Source of the DNA: Takakia lepidozioides
Lineage: Eukaryota > Streptophyta > Takakiopsida > Takakiales > Takakiaceae
Direction of reading: 5' to 3'
Length of the DNA stretch: 64,000 nt
Assembly (NCBI GenBank): GCA_030704615.1
Contig: CM060732.1
Coordinates: 24,862,001 to 24,926,000 of the forward strand
Shown: piece by piece, positions 59,404 through 64,000 of the stretch
Numbering within the stretch: the first letter of the stretch is position 1
Layout of the letters: each line of letters begins with the position of its first letter
Translations under genes and position numbers: made by a program
The notes under the pieces: model-generated
Seen by the model: only the letters and a program-made list of their open reading frames with translations
Database searches by the model: none
What the model was told of the DNA's origin: nothing

Positions 59404-59466
59404 TCTGTGATGACGACAGTGATACATGTAGTGACCCAGACATAGATGAGGATGATGAAGATTAGA
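59404..59466 (+). pseudogene. Acidic C-terminal tail of an unidentified protein
   Basis: The plus strand reads DQVCDDDSDTCSDPDIDEDD then ED and a stop. No upstream exon is visible because the integrase fragment begins immediately to the left. Probably captured or truncated coding sequence; family unknown. Confidence 0.25.
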
Positions 59467-59834
59467 TATGCTAGATTTGTGCACTCCAGTTATAGACCAT
59501 GCATGATAGTTTAAGGTGGTAACACTCCCTTCGCATTCCCATTAAGATATCATGCTTGGACAATGGATTTTATGATCAATTATGGAGTGCTTTCCTATAG
59601 CACCCTTTATTCATTTGTTGTTGCAATTGGCTTTGGACCAACCCGTGCTGGTACCATTGCCATGGGTTCTGCCTGCAATGTTTTCTTGCCATGGATTCGG
59701 CACACGCCACGAAAGGCCATCCAGACCATCCTCTGGAAATGCTCCAATGTTGTTTCAAACATCTCCACATTGCAATGGATACAACACTGACATTAGATGA
59801 GTGAAAGTGAGACTAGACCTCCAGCCAGCCGGCT

Positions 59835-59973
59835 TTCCCACATCAAATTGAAGGGGATCTGTAGAGGATAGATAACATCTGTTGCCTTCTCAATGTCTTT
59901 TCCAATCACCTCTGCAATGAACTGGGGTATAAGATCCTTCAAATCACAAGTTTGAGCATCACGCACAAGCCAC
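59835..59973 (-). pseudogene. Ribosomal protein S3a (eS1) exon fragment, copy 1
   Basis: On the minus strand: VRDAQTCDLKDLIPQFIAEV then IGKDIEKATDVIYPLQ, matching the conserved eS1 region around '[31 protein letters not shown]'. Frame-closed on both sides. Confidence 0.75.
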
Positions 59974-60564
59974 TTACGGGGATAGAGTTTCCAATGCGAA
60001 CCATTGGTCTTTTATTGATAGCATTGTTGTAAAATACATGGACCAACATGGTCATTTTCGGGAATGACATATAGTACGCTTTCATGTACTATGTAATCAT
60101 GCAACTATGTACCAGTGACGTGGCTTATTTGTCACTTAACCTGTTTGCCCATTCAGCCATCTCCACATTGCCATGGATTTTGCATGCTGGATTGTGAGGC
60201 CATCCACACCGTCCTCTGGAAATGCTATCATGGGGTTTCAGCTATGTCCACATTTTATGTCTGCACGAAGCAAGGCCAACTACATTCAGCACCCTCCACT
60301 TTATTATAGTATTGCAGCAGCATTCAAAGCACTTCAATTTGTATCCATCGATAATATCTAGGCTGGAAAAAGACATTGTTGCAGCGGAACTTATGAAAGT
60401 ATTTCTCCCCTTCCACTGCACACGTGAAATGAAAGAAGCCAACCAACATCATACCAGCCAAGAAAATATGAAACCAGCCAAGAAAAGAGCCAATATATGC
60501 AGTGAAGGTCGACACTAAATGAAACTTATCCAACACTTACATTAGAGGAGGGAAGCTAAGTTTT

Positions 60565-60680
60565 ACCTCCATAAGCTTGCCCACATCAAATTTGGGAGCT
60601 TTCAGAATTTTTCCTTTCCGGTTGAATGAGCTTGGCTACAAGATCCTTCAAATCACAAGTTTGAGCTTCACACACAATGA
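60565..60680 (-). pseudogene. Ribosomal protein S3a (eS1) exon fragment, copy 2, internally deleted
   Basis: The minus strand has DLVAKLI, then, in another frame, [19 protein letters not shown]. The residues between ([12 protein letters not shown]...YPLQNVF) are missing. The end is ATGGAG followed by gtaaaa, consistent with a retained splice donor. Confidence 0.75.
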
Positions 60681-61349
60681 ACTTACAGGGATTGAGCTTC
60701 CAATGCGAACCAGAAGTCTTATATTGATAGCATTGTTATAAAACACATGGACCAACAATGACAGTCTCTGGAATGACATATAGTACAGTTTCTTGTAGTA
60801 TGTCGCACACAACTATGTACCAGTGACGTGGCTTCTTTGCCACTTGCCTCCTTTGCCCATTCAGCCATCTCCACATTGCCACGGACTCTGCATGCACCAC
60901 GCAAGGCCATCTACACCATCCTCTGGAAATGCTATAATCAGCCATCTCCACATTGCAATGGATTCTGTCCGCACCAAGCAAGGCCAACTGCATTCAGCAG
61001 CCTCCACTTTATTATGGTATTGCAGCAACATTGAAAGCACTTCAATTAATATCCAACAAGAACATGTAGGATGGAAAACAAAAATTATTGCAGCAGAACT
61101 TACGTTCGTACTCCTCCCTTTCCACTACACACGGGCAATTTAACCCCTGGTACCTCAACATGCTCCCCTTCAAGCTCTTCCAACTCACCAACACGTCGCT
61201 CTATCTTTGCTCCCACCTCCTCACTGTATGTGATCCCCATGAAAGCAGCCAAGCAACAAGATACCAGCCAAGAAAACAGCCAATGTATGCAGTGAACGTC
61301 GACACTAAACTGAAACTTATCCAGCACTTAAATTAGAGGAGGGAAACGA

Positions 61350-61572
61350 GTTCTACCTCCATAAGCTTGCCCACATCAACTCTGGGAGCTTTCATAACAT
61401 TTACTTTGTGGATGAAGGTGTTCTGTATAGGATACATACTGGCTGATATCTTCTCAATGTCTTTTCCAATCACCTCTGGAATGAACTTGGCTACAAGGAC
61501 CTTCAAATCACAAGTTTGAGCTTCATGCACAATGATCTCCCTCATCTTCCACCGAAGCAAGCCGAGACATGG
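61350..61572 (-). pseudogene. Ribosomal protein S3a (eS1) exon fragment, copy 3
   Basis: Best preserved copy. The minus strand reads [20 protein letters not shown], then [20 protein letters not shown], then [20 protein letters not shown] and VGKLMEV, followed by a gtagaa donor-like site. It covers one exon of eS1, a core protein of the 40S subunit. The other exons are absent. Confidence 0.8.
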
Positions 61573-62274
61573 TAACACTACTTACATCAGGCTGCATATC
61601 GCGAAACTGGTGAAGGACCTGCATGGAAATACTGGCTGCATACAATGTTTTGCAGTGTTCCTGACAAGCAACCACCATTGCAACCATCATGTTCTATGGA
61701 AATTTCTGTCTTTGTCTCTCTCTTTCTCTCTCTCTCTTTCCCACTCATACATGAATCTCAGAAATGGACATCAGAGACCTGAAATGCCTTCATTATCCCC
61801 AAAAACTATTGGCTGGTGTACTTGAGGTTCTATTTCTTTCAGAGACTGCCATTCAACTTCCAAGAATTGCATCATTTTGTCGAAGAGCCCTAGAAATTGT
61901 CTAACATTTTTGAAATTGTGCGTAGCAAGTGCGCTTAATGTGGTTGGGTCGCTTCTTTGTGAAGCCAATGCAGAAAATCCGCAACATGTAATTGTCTGTT
62001 GTTTTCACATCCACATGTGACTCTATCAGACTCTACCATTTCCGCACCAGCCTCCATCAACTTGTCTGTGGTGAAATTTATTCCCTGGACCAATTCCAAG
62101 TCAATTTACAACACGGCCTTTAACCCTGACAACAAAAAAAGCTCACTTTAGAGTGCCAAAAGACACAGATTTACATGAGAATAAGCACTTCAATTTCGCT
62201 ATGATGTACTGAGTGATAAGAGCCCCATACTAGAAGCAGCACTGCACCCACTAAAAATGAGAGTAACCTAAAAG

Positions 62275-62604
62275 TTAGTGAGGACATTGCGACCCTGCAC
62301 ATTCTTTGTGAAGCCAGTTTGGCAATTCGCAGAGAGAACACATATACTGGCGGCCAGCTTCAACCTTTCCTTTGTAATATCTTCCATTATTTGACCAGCC
62401 AACCTGTGATGACGACAATGCTACCCATATCCTAACAACATTGCATTCGAAAAGAATTCCCAAAATCAAGATCATGAGGGGAAATGTGAAGTTCCCTTTG
62501 GAACCTTCCACATAGAATGAAGGGTTTGACAGCGAAATAAGGACAAAAAGGGGGAGGAAGATGCAGGTTCCGATTGGGATTTCGCATCGGGCCTGTAGCT
62601 TCAT
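62275..62604 (-). CDS. Unidentified open frame with Cys/His-rich end
   Basis: 110 codons on the minus strand; the last part reads YMCSLCELPNWLHKECAGS, a CxxC...HKxC arrangement like part of a PHD-type zinc finger. An N-terminal hydrophobic stretch (CIFLPLFVLISLS) precedes it. It may be a captured gene fragment inside the CACTA-type insertion. Not recognised; could be a chance frame. Confidence 0.2.
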   Translation of the reverse strand: MKLQARCEIPIGTCIFLPLFVLISLSNPSFYVEGSKGNFTFPLMILILGILFECNVVRIWVALSSSQVGWSNNGRYYKGKVEAGRQYMCSLCELPNWLHKECAGSQCPH

Positions 62605-63089
62605 GATGGTGATTGGTTATAACTGCTAATGGAAGAGATGTAGACTTGGCAGTAGATATTTAAACGTTTCGATTATAACTTACCAATCTGACACCAGATA
62701 ACCTTTGTAAATCTTATCGAACTCTCCCTTTGAATTCGCATCGTCGATGCTTCCATACATGTCCATGAAGGTAACGTTCCAAATTTCTTCAAGTAGATGC
62801 AGTTCTTGCCTATGATATGATCACCATGCTATCCTGCAATCATCGCATTTGAAGACACGACCCGTCGTTCAGCCAAACTGTCGCACATTCCCTCTCTGCA
62901 AACGCCACATTCCAAATGGCATCCTCTGCAGAGTCTCACTTTACAGACTCAATGAAGAATGCGACTTAGTGCTCTACGGTAACTACAAAATGCTTGAGCT
63001 ATATCAAACCAATAGGAAACTTACACATGTACTAAGCTGATAGGATTTCGGCAAACATGGATGGATGAGCTCATCCAATGGATGGATCC

Positions 63090-63500
63090 ATTCATTATAT
63101 GTCTTCAAAATGACACGTGTACTAATAAAGTCATATAAATGCCTTTAAAATGCCATGTGTAGTGATGTAGTCATATATATAAAGTCATGAATCAATCTGC
63201 AGTCAAACAGTCATAAGTTTACATGTCATGTCATGTTGTGGATGAACTCGTCCAATGGATGAATACATTCATGTATTTGCCTTCGAAATGACACGTGTAG
63301 CGATGTAGTCGTATAATTAGAGCTGTGAAACCATCTCTAGTCATGGAGTTATAACATTCCATGAAACGTCGTCCACGTGTAGTCAAACATATCACACTAG
63401 TCATATAAACCATCCCTGTCATTGTGGTCAACAATGTTTGACCAAAGCTTCCTAACTTTCCGGAATCATGTAGTGATATCCGGCGTCATGTAGTGATAAA
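63090..63500. repeat. Subterminal repeats of the CACTA-type end
   Basis: Repeated acacgtgtagcgatgtagtc, atgtgtagtgatgtagtcat, and catgtagtgatatccgg/catgtagtgataaaac strings. Such subterminal clusters are the transposase-binding regions of CACTA elements. Confidence 0.6.
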
Positions 63501-63603
63501 ACTATGACTGCAACGCATTTCAGTGCTCTGTAGTCATCTACCTAGTGCAGTTTTTATGACTCCGCCAAAGCCGTAGTTCTAAAAACGCTCATCTCTTGTA
63601 GTG

Positions 63604-63980
63604 ACCTCATCACTGTCCTTAGCAACCAACGGTCGGATCTCAACCCACTTAGACAGGAAATCAGTAGCCACACCAATGTAGCTATTGCCCTTAGTCGTAG
63701 TTCTGAGGGGTCCAACAATATCAAGACCAACTCGGGCAAACATCTCAGTCACCGGAATTGGTTGTAATTTAAGAGGAGCTATGGTCCTAGGCAACAGTGT
63801 TTTAGACTTACATGGAACACACTTAGAAATGAAATCTGCCACATCCTTAGTTAACCCCTTCCAATGGTACTTTTCCTGGAGTCGCTTGACAGTTTTGTCA
63901 ACGCCTAGATGACCAGCATATAGTGAGCAATGGTAAAGCTCAAGCAACGCAGGCATAGAGCTCCTAGTAGGGACCTCCAC
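63604..63980 (-). pseudogene. Ty3/gypsy integrase, N-terminal part
   Basis: On the minus strand LYHCSLYAGHLGVDKTVKRL leads to FISKCVPCKSK (H2C2 zinc finger), then FARVGLDIVGPLRTTTKGNS and VATDFLSKWVEIRPL, the first catalytic D region of integrase. The frame breaks at the CACTA-type end and resumes at 59400. The rest of the element would lie beyond the right edge. Confidence 0.85.
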
Positions 63981-64000
63981 GGCAGTCTCTTGCCCCTAAA

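Larger units (their letters stand above)
59620..61340. repeat. Long tandem duplication, unit about 0.7-0.86 kb
   Basis: Marker aaatcacaagtttgagc occurs at 59941, 60649 and 61507. The marker ttgatagcattgtt occurs at 60014 and 60723. The blocks with catctccacattgc and cctctggaaatgct occur at 59730-59780, 60160-60230 and 60865-60960. The units include both the S3a exon and flanking non-coding DNA. Confidence 0.8.
59401..63603. mobile_element. Insertion with CACTA-type end carrying host gene fragments
   Basis: This DNA interrupts the integrase frame. Its right end, read on the minus strand from 63603, is CACTACAAGAGATGAGCG, matching the CACTACAAGA terminus of plant CACTA (En/Spm) elements. The adjacent 500 bp carry repeated subterminal strings (tagtgata, gtgtagtgatgtagtcatat, catgtagtgatatccgg). 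The left end is not clear: only tcttgt-like remnants are visible near 59396 on the minus strand. No CACTA transposase is present, so it is non-autonomous. The interior holds three ribosomal protein S3a gene fragments in tandem. Confidence 0.6.

Overview
The window is nuclear DNA of a land plant. The evidence is a nine-exon SnRK2 kinase gene with plant-type introns, a DGS1/NCA2-family gene of about 14 exons, two CYP71-clan P450 loci with matching introns, a DYW-type PPR remnant, organellar ssDNA-binding (OSB) gene fragments and chromodomain Ty3/gypsy elements. Long introns, heavy transposon load and a SWIM/MULE-like transposase resembling families I associate with bryophytes suggest a bryophyte, lycophyte or fern rather than a flowering plant. 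The species is not resolved.

Layout. 1-0.2 kb: edge of a Ty3/gypsy polyprotein. 1.6-3.4 kb: OSB gene fragments. 3.4-15.5 kb: a cassette of two divergent, decayed genes. On the minus strand is a ParB/sulfiredoxin-like plus methyltransferase-like gene (4122-9776). On the plus strand is a SWIM-domain MULE-like transposase gene (10745-14204). Inverted OSB-derived repeats flank the cassette. Two introns of the ParB-like gene hold 15 copies of a 24-bp imperfect palindrome. This is the most unusual part of the window. 16-18 kb: dispersed repeats and hAT-like ends. 18.5-21.5 kb: an intact-looking SnRK2 gene of 349 aa. 22.6-23.3 kb: PPR-DYW pseudogene, minus strand. 23.7-33.9 kb: DGS1/NCA2-like gene with a 5'-truncated antisense LINE in its penultimate intron. 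35.0-37.5 kb: intact-looking P450 gene, minus strand. 38-42 kb: AT-rich DNA with MITEs and tRNA-derived SINE-like elements. 42.4-51.1 kb: one Ty3/gypsy chromovirus cut in two by an inversion. The two LTRs face each other and carry the same 5-bp flank, GTATG, in the orientation expected for one insertion. 54.5-56.8 kb: second P450 copy, plus strand, with a stop codon just before its haem-binding motif. 58.7-64 kb: a second Ty3/gypsy integrase split by about 4.2 kb of inserted DNA. That insert has a CACTA-type end and three partial copies of a ribosomal protein S3a (eS1) gene.

Genes likely to work: SnRK2 (ABA/osmotic signalling), DGS1/NCA2-like (mitochondrial outer membrane) and the minus-strand P450. 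Nothing suggests that these three act in one pathway. Most other coding sequence is transposon-derived or broken. Many in-frame stops in the two-gene cassette are one transition away from a sense codon, as expected from deamination of methylated cytosine. Exon borders were placed by eye from GT/AG signals and reading frame.
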